A DNA stretch of 50,863 bases from Chloroflexota bacterium (GCA_009840575.1 VXNO01000174.1:1-50863); one strand, 5' to 3'. Numbered from the stretch's first letter, positions 9,408 to 19,332 are shown. A program made the numbers and translations. Notes: generated from the letters alone by a model not told the origin.

Positions 9408-10366
9408 GCCTCCTGCACCCCCTGGTTGTAGACGCGCAGCACGAAGATCATGCCCACCGCCAGCGACATCAGCAGGATCAAATACGACAGCGCCGCCCCC
9501 AGCCCCACGCGCAAGTCGCGGAAGACCAGCTCATAGTTGTAGAGCATCAAAGTCTTGGTGAAGGGGTTGATCGAACCGCCCGCCGAGCTGCCCGCCGTCA
9601 AAGTCCACACGACATCAAATATCTGAAACGCGGCGATGAACTCCACCACCAGCGCGATGCCGAAGGAGGGCAACAGCAAGGGAAAAGTGATGAAACGCAC
9701 GCGACTCAAGGCATTGGCACCGTCTACCTTGGCGGCATCAAAGAGGTCGTCCGGGATGCTCTGCAAACCAGCAAGCAAGATGATGGTGGGGAAGGCATAG
9801 CGCGTCCAGGTTTGCACCACAGTCACCCAAAATATCTGGTGTTCGGGCGCGCGCAGCCACACCTGATATTCGCTGATCAGCCCAAATTGATAGAGCAAGC
9901 CATTCAACGCGCCGTATTCGCCATTGAGCAGCCAGCCCCATAAGAAGCCATTGACCACGCCAGGCAGCATCCAAGGCAATATCGTCAAGGTGCGCACCAC
10001 GCCGCGCCCAGGAAAGCGCTGATTCAAGAGCATGGCGATGCTGAAAGCCACGACCATCTCCAGCGGCAGGGTCATGATGACGACCTGGAAGCTGCGCCCG
10101 GTGACTTCCCAGAATTCGTCGTCGTTGAGCAGCTTGAGATAATTTTCCGCGCCGACAGGTTTGGGCGGGCGGCGGATGCGCAGGTTGCGGTTGGTCAGGC
10201 TCTGCCCGAAGGTATCCAGCGCGGGGTAATAGATAAAGAGCGCGATCATCAGCACGATCGGCGCGAGCACGATGACGACATAGAGCGAGTCGGATGTGGG
10301 GCGGCGCATATAAGCCCGGCCGGTTTGTTTGCCACCAGCTAACTTCAGTAAACGATTCTCACTCAT
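9404..10366 (-). CDS. Sugar ABC transporter permease (MalF-type)
   Basis: EAA loop DLFDAAKVDGANALSRVRFITFPLLLP; 4-nt overlap with the MalG-type gene. Confidence 0.93.
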   Translation of the reverse strand: MSENRLLKLAGGKQTGRAYMRRPTSDSLYVVIVLAPIVLMIALFIYYPALDTFGQSLTNRNLRIRRPPKPVGAENYLKLLNDDEFWEVTGRSFQVVIMTLPLEMVVAFSIAMLLNQRFPGRGVVRTLTILPWMLPGVVNGFLWGWLLNGEYGALNGLLYQFGLISEYQVWLRAPEHQIFWVTVVQTWTRYAFPTIILLAGLQSIPDDLFDAAKVDGANALSRVRFITFPLLLPSFGIALVVEFIAAFQIFDVVWTLTAGSSAGGSINPFTKTLMLYNYELVFRDLRVGLGAALSYLILLMSLAVGMIFVLRVYNQGVQEA

Positions 10367-12566
10367 AGAACGATTTCAGGGCTTGATCTATTTTCTCGCG
10401 ACCGGTTCTGATTTCCATATTGAGTTTCCGCAGCTTCTCCTGGGCTTCTTCGTATTCCTGCAATAGTCGTCGTTGCCGCTCAATTGTTATCACAGGGATT
10501 GGGAAATCCCGAACGAGACTGATATAGACATGCGGTTGGCCCGTGCCTTGCTGTCTTTCGTAGAGTTCGGCTTGCTTAAGTGCCATGCACATATACAGGT
10601 ATCGCGTAAGATACTTTGACTCATCCTTGCTGCGCACAACAATACAGTCCGAAGCCCAGATTGGATCATCATGCCACCAAACATAACCGGAATAAGCGCC
10701 AGACTTGCTGATGGTAAAAATTCGTCCAGAGTAGTTATATTCTCCATGTGTATATGGGACTGTGCCGCGTCCGCCAGCAATAACGGGTATGTCTCCTGGC
10801 ATGGTTGTGGCTTTTGTTATGGATGTGCCGTTTCTCAAAATTGCCACATCTTCCAACTTGACATACTGCTTGTGGCTACCCAGTTTCCAGCTTGTGTGCA
10901 AGTAAAATGTCTCTTTACTTGCGAGGTTCTGTACGGAAACTACGCTTACATCCAGGCTTTCTGGCAAAGTATTCAGCGGAATCGCTGATTCACGGAAAAA
11001 GAAAAGAGTGCTATCCAAGTCATTTATTCCTGGTATCGGCTGCCTCTTGCTGTCATAACCGTCGTTCTTAATTGTTACGCGGTAAAACCATTCTGTTTGC
11101 CCTAACCCTTTGTCAGTGAGAAATATAATTCCAGTTTTAGCGTCGGTGTATGGCGCAAAGCATCCGCGCGGCAGCCGGATTAGCATACGAATGGTTGAAT
11201 TCCGCAGTAGAAATCGCAAAAATTCCTTATGCTGACGATTTACCAGCAAACCCTCTGGGACCACAACTGCCATTGAGCCGCCTAGCTTCAAACTGTTGAA
11301 GCACTTAAGTACACAGGCTTCGTCCGCGTGTCTTACATACTGTGCGGTACCACCAACCAGGTTTAGAACTTCCTGCGTTATTCGTTGGGAAAATGGTATA
11401 TTTGACAAGACATTGTTATATTTGGCTTCGCTGTTCGTGCGCAAGCTATCTTGCTGGTTTACGCCGGAGTGTCCATCGCCGAACAAAATCATGTTCATTT
11501 TCGCGATGCGAGCCGTTGTCGTGATTTCACCGCCAAAGACAGTCTTATAGTTCAAAGTATCGAGCGCATCTATAGTGAGCCTGCATTGATGGCTTATGTG
11601 TCTGAATGTCTCCGTAAGAAACCCGCCAGTGCCACAAAATGGATCGTATACATTCTCGCCGTACTGAGGATCAAGAAGCCGCACCATAAACCTGATGATG
11701 TGACGCGGCGTGAAGTACTCTCCAAGATCGTTTTGCGTATCCGTTGTCTTCTGAATAAAGTGTTCAAAAGCCACCCCTTTAATATCTTCGTCAATGTCGC
11801 TAAGTTGAAGCGCATTAAGTGTCAGAACAATTCGTTTCAAGGTCTTTGGATTCCTAATTGCAGTGCCGGTGATAACTTCTCCACCGTAGTTTTCGCGCAG
11901 TTGCTCCATCGCAACTTTGTTTAGATACAGCAATATATCCTGTTCGCGCAAGCGGAGTAGCTGTTGCCAAATCTCGTCTTCACCTTTTTCGCTCAAGAGC
12001 TTCAAGAAAAGTATGTTGGCGAATTCGCTAAACCGCTCTATACCTGCTCGAAGCCCCTCAGCTCTCAGGTCGTCGTTTAGCTCAGCAAACAAGCGGATCA
12101 ACTCTGTGCGAGACTTGAGCACTTTCTTGGGGACAGTAAATAGCTGATTGCTTCGATTAGCTCGGAACTTTTGCAGGAGCTGGAGGTCAGGAAATTCTGT
12201 TACTTCAATGCCGTTTAAGTACAAGGGCAGACCGCTACTGACATGCAGGGATTTGACCGTCAAGCCATTACAAGCAAATACAAAATCAACACCTATCCGC
12301 TCTGCATAGTCACTTGCCTGTTTGAGCGCATCGCCCAAGTCCGAAACTGAGGCTTTTTTTGCTTCTACAATTGCGATTGGGCTCGCCCCGTCGAATAGCG
12401 TGTAGTCTGGCCGCTTCTGACCTAGCTTCTGGATACTATTAGCCGAGAGGCGAAGTTTGACCGATTCCTCAAAGAAGACATTCTTGTTTTCCTGCCCTGC
12501 TTCTAGGATCCAGCCAGTTGCCTCTAAGGAACGATCAATTTGGTAGCGAACATCGCTTTCAATCAT
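10359..12566 (-). CDS. Single-chain restriction-modification enzyme: HsdR_N-like nuclease, N6-adenine methyltransferase and one HsdS-like TRD (Type IIG-like)
   Basis: PD-(D/E)xK motif RPDYTLFDGASPIAIVEAKK; MTase motif I YDPFCGTGGFL; motif IV-like SNIPFSQ; TRD-like VKLEDVAILRNGTSITKATTMPGDIPVIAGGRG...; C-terminal coiled coil; visibly AT-richer than flanks. Confidence 0.88.
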   Translation of the reverse strand: MIESDVRYQIDRSLEATGWILEAGQENKNVFFEESVKLRLSANSIQKLGQKRPDYTLFDGASPIAIVEAKKASVSDLGDALKQASDYAERIGVDFVFACNGLTVKSLHVSSGLPLYLNGIEVTEFPDLQLLQKFRANRSNQLFTVPKKVLKSRTELIRLFAELNDDLRAEGLRAGIERFSEFANILFLKLLSEKGEDEIWQQLLRLREQDILLYLNKVAMEQLRENYGGEVITGTAIRNPKTLKRIVLTLNALQLSDIDEDIKGVAFEHFIQKTTDTQNDLGEYFTPRHIIRFMVRLLDPQYGENVYDPFCGTGGFLTETFRHISHQCRLTIDALDTLNYKTVFGGEITTTARIAKMNMILFGDGHSGVNQQDSLRTNSEAKYNNVLSNIPFSQRITQEVLNLVGGTAQYVRHADEACVLKCFNSLKLGGSMAVVVPEGLLVNRQHKEFLRFLLRNSTIRMLIRLPRGCFAPYTDAKTGIIFLTDKGLGQTEWFYRVTIKNDGYDSKRQPIPGINDLDSTLFFFRESAIPLNTLPESLDVSVVSVQNLASKETFYLHTSWKLGSHKQYVKLEDVAILRNGTSITKATTMPGDIPVIAGGRGTVPYTHGEYNYSGRIFTISKSGAYSGYVWWHDDPIWASDCIVVRSKDESKYLTRYLYMCMALKQAELYERQQGTGQPHVYISLVRDFPIPVITIERQRRLLQEYEEAQEKLRKLNMEIRTGREKIDQALKSFYE

Positions 12567-12607
12567 GGGAAGATCTCCGACAAGGCCTCGCAGTTAGGAA
12601 GCCGGAA

Positions 12608-12627
12608 GTGAGCCAACGATGGCTCAC
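12608..12627 (-). terminator. Perfect 8-bp hairpin between SBP gene and RM gene (no T-tract; attenuator or stabiliser)
   Basis: GTGAGCCA-ACGA-TGGCTCAC inverted repeat in the intergenic spacer. Confidence 0.55.
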
Positions 12628-12652
12628 CCCCAACAAACACGCAGGCAATCGC

Positions 12653-13879
12653 CTACATATACTCTTCCTTGAGCGCGTTCCACTCCTCAGCCAGCGCGTC
12701 AATCATGTCGTCGGCCGGGGTGCCCATCTGCAAGCCTTCCAGAATGACTTCGCTCACCGAAGCCGCCCAGGGACCCCACCACAAGGTGAAGCGCGGCAGC
12801 TCGTTGGTCAGCATGCTCTGCGCCACGATCTCGTCATAGCCCTGCACTGCGCCTTCTTCATTCAGCGCCGCCGCCACCGATGTGCGCGAGGGGTAAAGCC
12901 CAAATGCGCCGAAGATCGCCCGTTGGGTGCCTTCGCTGACATACCACTTGATGAACTCCCAAGCCGCTTCGGCATTTTCGCTGTCCACCGAGATGCCGAT
13001 GCCGGCCGGGAAGCTCCAGGTATTGCCGACTTCTGGCAGCACCATATATTCAACATGGGGCGCTTGCAGGGAGTTCTCGCCGTTGCCAACCACGACCGAG
13101 CCCTGCCAGCCCTGATGGAAGGTACCGACGCCGCTCCAGAAAAGCCCATGCTGGTTGATGCTGCCCGCCAGGATTTCGGGGCTGACCAACTCTTCGTCAA
13201 AGAAGGTCTTCAATAGCGCCATCGCCTCGCGCGCCTTGCTGCCTTCATCGGCGAAGACCGGGTTGAGATCATCGTCAAACATCGGGTCGCCCATGCTCAA
13301 CGCCATCAGCCACCAGGACCAGTGGATCGCGCCCATGGCAATTGGATGCTCATCAATCCCAGCATCGCGGATGGCAACCGACTGGTCATACAGCTCTGCC
13401 CAGGTGGTCGGCGGCGCGTCGAAGCCGGCTTCGGCTGTCCTGGCGCTGTTGTAATCCATCATCACCAACTGCTGATAGACGGGTATCGCCATCAGCTCGC
13501 CATCCAGCGTAAAGAAATCGACCTTTTCAAAGTCGTCAATGTCCAGGTCGCCCATCGCCACCATGTCGTTCAGCGACATCATGTTGCCAGTGGCGACAAC
13601 ATTGGACGGTGCTTCTTCGGTGATGAAGATGACATCAGCCGGGGCTTGCATGGCGGCGGCGGCAACCTGCACACGGCTGTAGAGGTCAGCCATCTGCACC
13701 GACTGAATCTCGACGGTGATGCCGCTTTCTTCCATAAAGGCATTCAGCGCTTCTTCATCAGGCGGCACGCCCCAGGAGGGCGTCAAAAACGAGATGCTGT
13801 CTTGCGCCTGCGCGGCAAAACCAAGACTGAGCAAGAGCAGCAGCATCAACAAAATAGGCACGCGTTTCATGTGTTGCAT
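12653..13879 (-). CDS. Sugar ABC transporter substrate-binding protein
   Basis: Signal peptide MQHMKRVPILLMLLLLLSLGFAAQAQ; SBP family 1 features (MMDYNSARTAEAGFDAPPTTWAELY). ORF track start 14089 is upstream of the likely start 13879. Confidence 0.92.
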   Translation of the reverse strand: MQHMKRVPILLMLLLLLSLGFAAQAQDSISFLTPSWGVPPDEEALNAFMEESGITVEIQSVQMADLYSRVQVAAAAMQAPADVIFITEEAPSNVVATGNMMSLNDMVAMGDLDIDDFEKVDFFTLDGELMAIPVYQQLVMMDYNSARTAEAGFDAPPTTWAELYDQSVAIRDAGIDEHPIAMGAIHWSWWLMALSMGDPMFDDDLNPVFADEGSKAREAMALLKTFFDEELVSPEILAGSINQHGLFWSGVGTFHQGWQGSVVVGNGENSLQAPHVEYMVLPEVGNTWSFPAGIGISVDSENAEAAWEFIKWYVSEGTQRAIFGAFGLYPSRTSVAAALNEEGAVQGYDEIVAQSMLTNELPRFTLWWGPWAASVSEVILEGLQMGTPADDMIDALAEEWNALKEEYM

Positions 13880-13967
13880 GGGTACTCCCCTTTCGTATTG
13901 ACCATGCCATTTATTATAGCCGATTCTGCGCGCAAGGCGAAATTTGCTTAGCCCCGCCCAGAGTTGA

Positions 13968-14050
13968 AACGGGCGAGTCATCGCCTCGCCCCTACATTCG
14001 TTCCTAGATTTTCGCATTACTTTATTGATTCCACTTCTGTGGTGAATTAA
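13968..14050 (-). repeat. Composite dispersed repeat copy (variant B)
   Basis: gaaacGGGCGAGtcatcgcCTCGCCCctacattcgttcctagattttcgcattactttattgattccacttctgtggtgaat; same order as 27870-27960. Confidence 0.75.
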
Positions 14051-14107
14051 TTTTTTTGAAGCGGTTGCCCTGCATGCGGCAGCCCACAAGCGCCATGACT
14101 TATAGGC

Positions 14108-14977
14108 TCAACCCTTGACCGCGCCGAAGGTCAAGCCGCTGACCAGGTTGCGCTGTACCAAGATCACGAAGATCACGGCGGGCACCATCATAATCACGCT
14201 CATGGCTGCCATGCCACGCCAATCGACGGTGAATTGCTCAGTAAAGGCGAAGAGCCCGGGCGGGAAGGTCTTGGCGGCGTTGTTGCGCGCCAGCACGCTG
14301 ACAATCTGAAATTCGTTCCAAGCCGCCAGGAAGGCGAAGATAGCCGCCGTCGACAAACCGGGCAGGGAAAGCGGCAGCTCAATGCGCCAGAATGCTGACC
14401 AGTGCCCACAGCCATCAATGTACGCCGATTCGGTGAGCTCTTGCGGGATTTGGCGAAAGAAGCCATCCATCAGCCAGGCGGTGAAAGGGATGTTGACCGC
14501 GACATAGACAAAAGCCAGCCCCAGCACGTTGTTGGTCAAGCCGACGCGATTGAATAGCAAAAAGAGTGGCAGGCTCAAGGCCACGCCCGGCACCGCCCGC
14601 GAGAGCATGATGCCCAGGAACAAGCCAGTGTGAAAACGAAAACGAAAGCGCGCGAAAGCATAGCCAGCCAAGGTGCCCAGCGAAACCGCCACGACCGTGC
14701 TGATGCCCGATGCCAGCAGCGAATTGCGCAAATAGGCTTCGACCGCCACCCGCTGCTGCACTTCCGGGTTCAGCCCAAACATATTGGCATAGGCTTCCAG
14801 GGTCAGCCGCTGGGGTATCCACACAGGCGGGAAGGTATTGATTTCTGAATTGGGGCGGAATGCCGTCATGATGATCCAAAATGCCGGCAGCGCCAAAGCC
14901 AGCAGCACGACCCAGGCGACTGCATTCCAGATGCGGTCATTGCGGCGGCGGTTGGGCCCTACGCTGCGGGTGATCAT
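14108..14977 (-). CDS. Carbohydrate ABC transporter permease (MalG-type)
   Basis: EAA loop ELTESAYIDGCGHWSAFWRIELPLSLPGL. Confidence 0.93.
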   Translation of the reverse strand: MITRSVGPNRRRNDRIWNAVAWVVLLALALPAFWIIMTAFRPNSEINTFPPVWIPQRLTLEAYANMFGLNPEVQQRVAVEAYLRNSLLASGISTVVAVSLGTLAGYAFARFRFRFHTGLFLGIMLSRAVPGVALSLPLFLLFNRVGLTNNVLGLAFVYVAVNIPFTAWLMDGFFRQIPQELTESAYIDGCGHWSAFWRIELPLSLPGLSTAAIFAFLAAWNEFQIVSVLARNNAAKTFPPGLFAFTEQFTVDWRGMAAMSVIMMVPAVIFVILVQRNLVSGLTFGAVKG

Positions 14978-15927
14978 CGCACGATCCTCGCTTTGACCAA
15001 CTGGCGGAAGAAATACAGCGTGAAGAGCACTGACAGCGACACCGTGATCCAGGCCATGGCGCTGCCCAGCCCAAACTTGGTATCTTCGATCGCCAGGCGC
15101 GTGATGTAAGTCCAGAGCATCTCGGTGCGGCGCGCGGGCCCACCATCGGTCATGATGCGCACAATATCGAAGGCGCGGGCGATGTCCAGCGACATGATCG
15201 TCAGCGCGATGTAGCTGAACGGCGCCAGCAGCGGGAAAGTGATGAAGCGGAATTTCTGCCAGCCCGACGCGCCATCAACCTCTGCCGCTTCGAAGGTTTC
15301 GGCAGGCAGGCTGAGCGTGCCCGCCAGCAAGATGATCGTCAGCACCGGGATGTTCATCCAGATCGACGCGATGATGATGCTGATCATGCCCAGCGGCACA
15401 TCCACCAGCCAGGCGATCTGCCCCTGTTCCTGGATCAAGCCGACGCTGATGAGGAAATTGTTGACCAGCCCGACATTGGCGTTGAAGAACCAGCGGAATT
15501 GCATGCCTACCAGGATAGGCGCGAACATCATCGGCACCATCAACAAGGTGCGCAGGATGCTCTGCCCCACCGTCACCCGCGCCAGCAGCTGCGAAAGCGC
15601 CAGCGAAAGCAAATAACTCAAATTTACGGTGATAGCCAGGAAGATGACTGTGTTCCAAAGCGAGCGCCAAAAGACGTCATCGTTGAGCAGTTTTTGATAA
15701 TTGCGCAGCGCTTTGCCCAGCGTGAAGTTCAAGCTATTGGGGCGCAGCAGCTCATAAGGCGTGAAGCTGACGTACAGTGAATACAGCAGGGGAAAGGCGA
15801 TGACCAACACTATGACGATGATGGCTGGCAATATCAGCAGAAAGGGGAAGAGCCCGGCGTCAATGCGATTCTGCGTGGTGCCTTGCGCCACTGCATTTTG
15901 CTGCTTGGCTTTGACTTTGGCTGCCAT
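14974..15927 (-). CDS. Sugar ABC transporter permease (MalF-type)
   Basis: EAA loop ETFEAAEVDGASGWQKFRFITFPLLAP; 4-nt overlap with downstream permease. Confidence 0.93.
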   Translation of the reverse strand: MAAKVKAKQQNAVAQGTTQNRIDAGLFPFLLILPAIIVIVLVIAFPLLYSLYVSFTPYELLRPNSLNFTLGKALRNYQKLLNDDVFWRSLWNTVIFLAITVNLSYLLSLALSQLLARVTVGQSILRTLLMVPMMFAPILVGMQFRWFFNANVGLVNNFLISVGLIQEQGQIAWLVDVPLGMISIIIASIWMNIPVLTIILLAGTLSLPAETFEAAEVDGASGWQKFRFITFPLLAPFSYIALTIMSLDIARAFDIVRIMTDGGPARRTEMLWTYITRLAIEDTKFGLGSAMAWITVSLSVLFTLYFFRQLVKARIVR

Positions 15928-16052
15928 CTAATTTGTAAAGTCCACAGGGCGACTTCGCGCAAGCCGCCCATGTTATTTGCTTTCGCAAGGCAGGGCGATC
16001 GCTGCGACCACCCTGCCTTGCCAACGAATTTCCTCAAAAGCGAGGAAGCTGT

Positions 16053-17405
16053 CTAGTAGTAGCCAGCCGATTCCATCAGTTCGCGGGTTTCTTCGGCGGC
16101 TGCATCTAGCCCGGATTGCGCGTCGATATCGCCCAGGATGATGGCTTGCAGCTGCGGATAGAAGAGGTTGGAGAAGGGAATCCACTCGGCGATAAGCGGT
16201 GGCGTTTTGAAGTCTTCGCTTACCTGGATGCGCGCCAATTCCAGCCGTTCGCGGTCGAGCGGATTCTCGGCATCAGCGGCATCAGCAATCACCCGTTCCC
16301 AGACATCATCGCGCACCGGCAAGAAGCCCAGGGTCGCTTCTTCATACGCCACCTGATGCGAGGTCAGGAACTTGATGAGCTGGGCACCGCCTTGCGGGTT
16401 GGGCGCGGTGGCCGGGATGGAGAAGGCATGAGCGCCCGCCCAGCCGCTGGGACGAACATGGTCGCCGCCAATTGACAAACCCGTGAAGCCACGCGCCAAG
16501 CCAAAGTTGCCAGCCACCGCGCAGGAATCCGCATCCTGGAAGTAGGCATACCAGCCATACCATTCCAGCTTTACGGCGACATCGTTGTTGCAGAAGTTCT
16601 GCGCGACGCCATCCCAGAGCAGGGAAGTGGTATCGGCCGGAATGATGCCATCCTGATACCAGCCGGCGATCAACTCCGCCACAGCCACGCCGATCTCGTC
16701 ATTGAAGGTCGGGTGGTAATTCTCATCGAAGAGCGCGCCGCCACTGGCAAAGAGCATTTCATAGAAGCGGCCTGTCAGCGCTTCTTCTTTGCCCGCCAGG
16801 GTATAGCCGAAGGCGCTGTGCCCGTTTTCGACGAAGAAACGCGCCTGGCGGTCAATCTGATCCAGGTTGGTCGGCACGGTCAGTTCCTCGCCCGTGTCTT
16901 CCATGTAGGCGGCGGCGATGGCTTCGTCCGAATAGAGATCGGCGCGATAGTGAATCGGGCTGATATCAGCATGGCGCGGGACGAGATATAGGTTGCCGTC
17001 GATGGTGGCGGCGTCCAGAATCGCCGGGCTGAATGCCGCCAGTTCTTCTTCGCTGAAGAAATCTTGCAGCGGGTGCAGGAAGGGCGTGTATTGGGCGACG
17101 AAACTGGTATGGTCCCAAGCCACATCGTAGTCAGCCGCGCCGGTGGCGAAGTCGACCTTGAGCTTCTGGTCGATGGCGAAGCCGTCCAGCAGGGCGATGA
17201 TTTCGACTGTCGCGCCAGTGGCTTCTTCAAATACGGCGATCGAGTCGTACATGACTTCGTATTGTCCGCCGCCGATGGCCGCCATCTTGATGGTGGTACC
17301 GGATAAGTCCATGTCCAAGCCCGCGTATTGTGGCTCATCTTGCGCTGCCGCCGGTATCAGCAGGCTGAAGGCCAGGACGAGGAAAATGAGTCTGCAAATT
17401 AACAT
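16053..17405 (-). CDS. Carbohydrate ABC transporter substrate-binding protein
   Basis: Signal peptide MLICRLIFLVLAFSLLIPAAAQDEP; YDSIAVFEEATGATVEI...; followed by two permeases. Confidence 0.92.
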   Translation of the reverse strand: MLICRLIFLVLAFSLLIPAAAQDEPQYAGLDMDLSGTTIKMAAIGGGQYEVMYDSIAVFEEATGATVEIIALLDGFAIDQKLKVDFATGAADYDVAWDHTSFVAQYTPFLHPLQDFFSEEELAAFSPAILDAATIDGNLYLVPRHADISPIHYRADLYSDEAIAAAYMEDTGEELTVPTNLDQIDRQARFFVENGHSAFGYTLAGKEEALTGRFYEMLFASGGALFDENYHPTFNDEIGVAVAELIAGWYQDGIIPADTTSLLWDGVAQNFCNNDVAVKLEWYGWYAYFQDADSCAVAGNFGLARGFTGLSIGGDHVRPSGWAGAHAFSIPATAPNPQGGAQLIKFLTSHQVAYEEATLGFLPVRDDVWERVIADAADAENPLDRERLELARIQVSEDFKTPPLIAEWIPFSNLFYPQLQAIILGDIDAQSGLDAAAEETRELMESAGYY

Positions 17406-17507
17406 TATGCCTCCTAAGCTGGGGATAATTTGCCAGCAACGAGTATAACGCAGTTTCCACCCAGCGGCAAGCAACCCAAGTATTCACCCAGGGCAATCGC
17501 ATCAAAT

Positions 17508-17632
17508 GTTTTTCACCACAGAAGAAACGAGGATACACAGAGGGCACAGAGATTTGGTGTAGGGGCGAGGCGGCGAATCGCTCGTTGCAACTCCCTAAGC
17601 CACTTCCAACAGGGCGGGAAGCAAAGTACGCG
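17508..17632 (+). repeat. Composite dispersed repeat copy (variant A) with GGGAAGCAAAGTACGCG distal block
   Basis: ttcaccacagaagaaacgaggatacacagagggcacagagatttggtgtaggggcgaggcggcgaatcgctcg ... gggaagcaaagtacgcg. Confidence 0.7.
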
Positions 17633-17782
17633 TGAATCCACAGCGCAAAGCCTTTAGTTTTCTCTTGGTGGACTCGGTGGTTAAACACATGATGCGACTC
17701 CCCCGCCAAATTAAACAGATTTACGGCGCTGCAGCATTTCGCGTTATGCTTGGATCGCGCCGTCAGCCAAAGGAAACCCGCC

Positions 17783-18901
17783 ATGAAGATCCACGATATT
17801 GAAATCCGCCTGTGCAAGCCGAGCGAGCCTGTCATGACGGATAGCGAACTACGCGATACCCAAAAGTCCGACCTGCATTTTTTGATCATCACCCTGAAAA
17901 CCGATGCCGGCATAGACGGCATCAGCATGGGCTTCGCTGGTATGGGCGCGGAGATGGCCGGCTATGTCGCTGCGCAGTCGCTTAAGCCATTCTTCTTGGG
18001 CAAAGACCCGCTCGCGCGCGAACAGCACTGGCATGACTTCCGGCGCTACGACCGCGTCTGGCATCACAGCCCCATCTACGCTTATGGACCCTTCGATATC
18101 GCCCTGTGGGATATCGCTGGCAAGCTGGCGAATATGCCGCTCTACCAATTGCTGGGGCAATACCGCGAAAAAGCGCCTACTTATGTCTCTTCAATGTTCC
18201 TGGATAGTCCGCAAGATTACGCCGACCAAGCCGCCCAGTTCAAAGCGCAAGGTTTTCATGGCTACAAGCTGCACCCGCCCAGCGACTATCACGAAGCGCT
18301 GGCTGCCTACCGCCTGTGCCGCGAGGCGGTTGGCGATGATGCGCGCTTCAAGCTGATGGCTGACCCCGTCACCGCCCATAGCTATTATGAAGAGGCGCTG
18401 CGCATGGGGCGCGAGCTGGAAAAGTTGGATTATTACTGGTTCGAAGAGCCGCTCTACGATGTCGACTTTCACAACCTGCGCAAACTGACTCGCGACCTGG
18501 ACATCCCCATCTGCGGCACAGAAGTGCTGGCTGGCTCGCACTATGCAACCGCCGAGTGTATCGCCAGCGGGGTGGTCGATATTGTGCGCAGCGATGTGGC
18601 TTGGAAAGGCGGCGTAACGGCAGTGATGAAAACGGCGCACCTGGCGGAGGCTTTTGGTATGCGCTGCGAGATCCACACCGCCATCTACCCCGCGCTGGAA
18701 ATCGTCAATCTGCATTGCGTCTGCGCCATCGCCAATTGCGAGTTCTTCGAGGCGCTGGTGCCTAGCTCACTGCTCAAGCTGGGCATCAAAAATCCGCTGC
18801 GCATCGATGACGAAGGCTATGCCCATCCGCCGAGCGGGGCGGGCACGGGCATCGAATGGGACTGGGATTTTATTGACAACGCGACTGTGGCGGTTCTGTA
18901 G
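17783..18901 (+). CDS. Enolase-superfamily (mandelate racemase/muconate lactonizing) dehydratase
   Basis: MKIHDIEIRLC; FDIALWDIAGKLANMPLYQLLG; YKLHPP; DYYWFEEPLYDVD; GTEVLAGSH. Confidence 0.9.
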   Translation: MKIHDIEIRLCKPSEPVMTDSELRDTQKSDLHFLIITLKTDAGIDGISMGFAGMGAEMAGYVAAQSLKPFFLGKDPLAREQHWHDFRRYDRVWHHSPIYAYGPFDIALWDIAGKLANMPLYQLLGQYREKAPTYVSSMFLDSPQDYADQAAQFKAQGFHGYKLHPPSDYHEALAAYRLCREAVGDDARFKLMADPVTAHSYYEEALRMGRELEKLDYYWFEEPLYDVDFHNLRKLTRDLDIPICGTEVLAGSHYATAECIASGVVDIVRSDVAWKGGVTAVMKTAHLAEAFGMRCEIHTAIYPALEIVNLHCVCAIANCEFFEALVPSSLLKLGIKNPLRIDDEGYAHPPSGAGTGIEWDWDFIDNATVAVL

Positions 18902-18953
18902 TTACGCGGGCGAGTCAGCGCCTCGCCCCTGCATTGCCCATTTTGGAGCCAGG

Positions 18954-19277
18954 CTAATCCGTATGGAAGACTTCGTCGATGGTCTTCCACCATTCGCCCT
19001 CGGCGCGGTCTTCGACTGGCTTCTGCATAGGCATACATAGCTCCCACCATTTCTGCGTGGTTTCATCGGCGGCCATGGCAGCCATATCCCCTTCGAAGTC
19101 GTCGCCATGGTATTCCATATAGGCGAAGAGCAGGTCGCCATAGCGGTAGATGGAATAATTGCGGATGTTGCACTCGGCGATTTTCTTTAAGACGCCGGCC
19201 CAGACATCGGCGTGCAGGCGAATATATTCTTCAACGTGCTCGGCGCGGATGCCGATGACTTGTCCAAAGCGCTGCAT
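18954..19277 (-). CDS. L-rhamnose mutarotase family protein
   Basis: MQRFGQVIGIRAEHVEEYIRLHADVWAGVLKKIAECNIRNYSIYRYGDLLFAYMEYHGDD...; start at internal ATG 19277. Confidence 0.88.
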   Translation of the reverse strand: MQRFGQVIGIRAEHVEEYIRLHADVWAGVLKKIAECNIRNYSIYRYGDLLFAYMEYHGDDFEGDMAAMAADETTQKWWELCMPMQKPVEDRAEGEWWKTIDEVFHTD

Positions 19278-19332
19278 GGTCGAACCTCCCTGTGCTTGAT
19301 TGAATTGAGTTTGCCATCCTTGGGCGAGGGGC

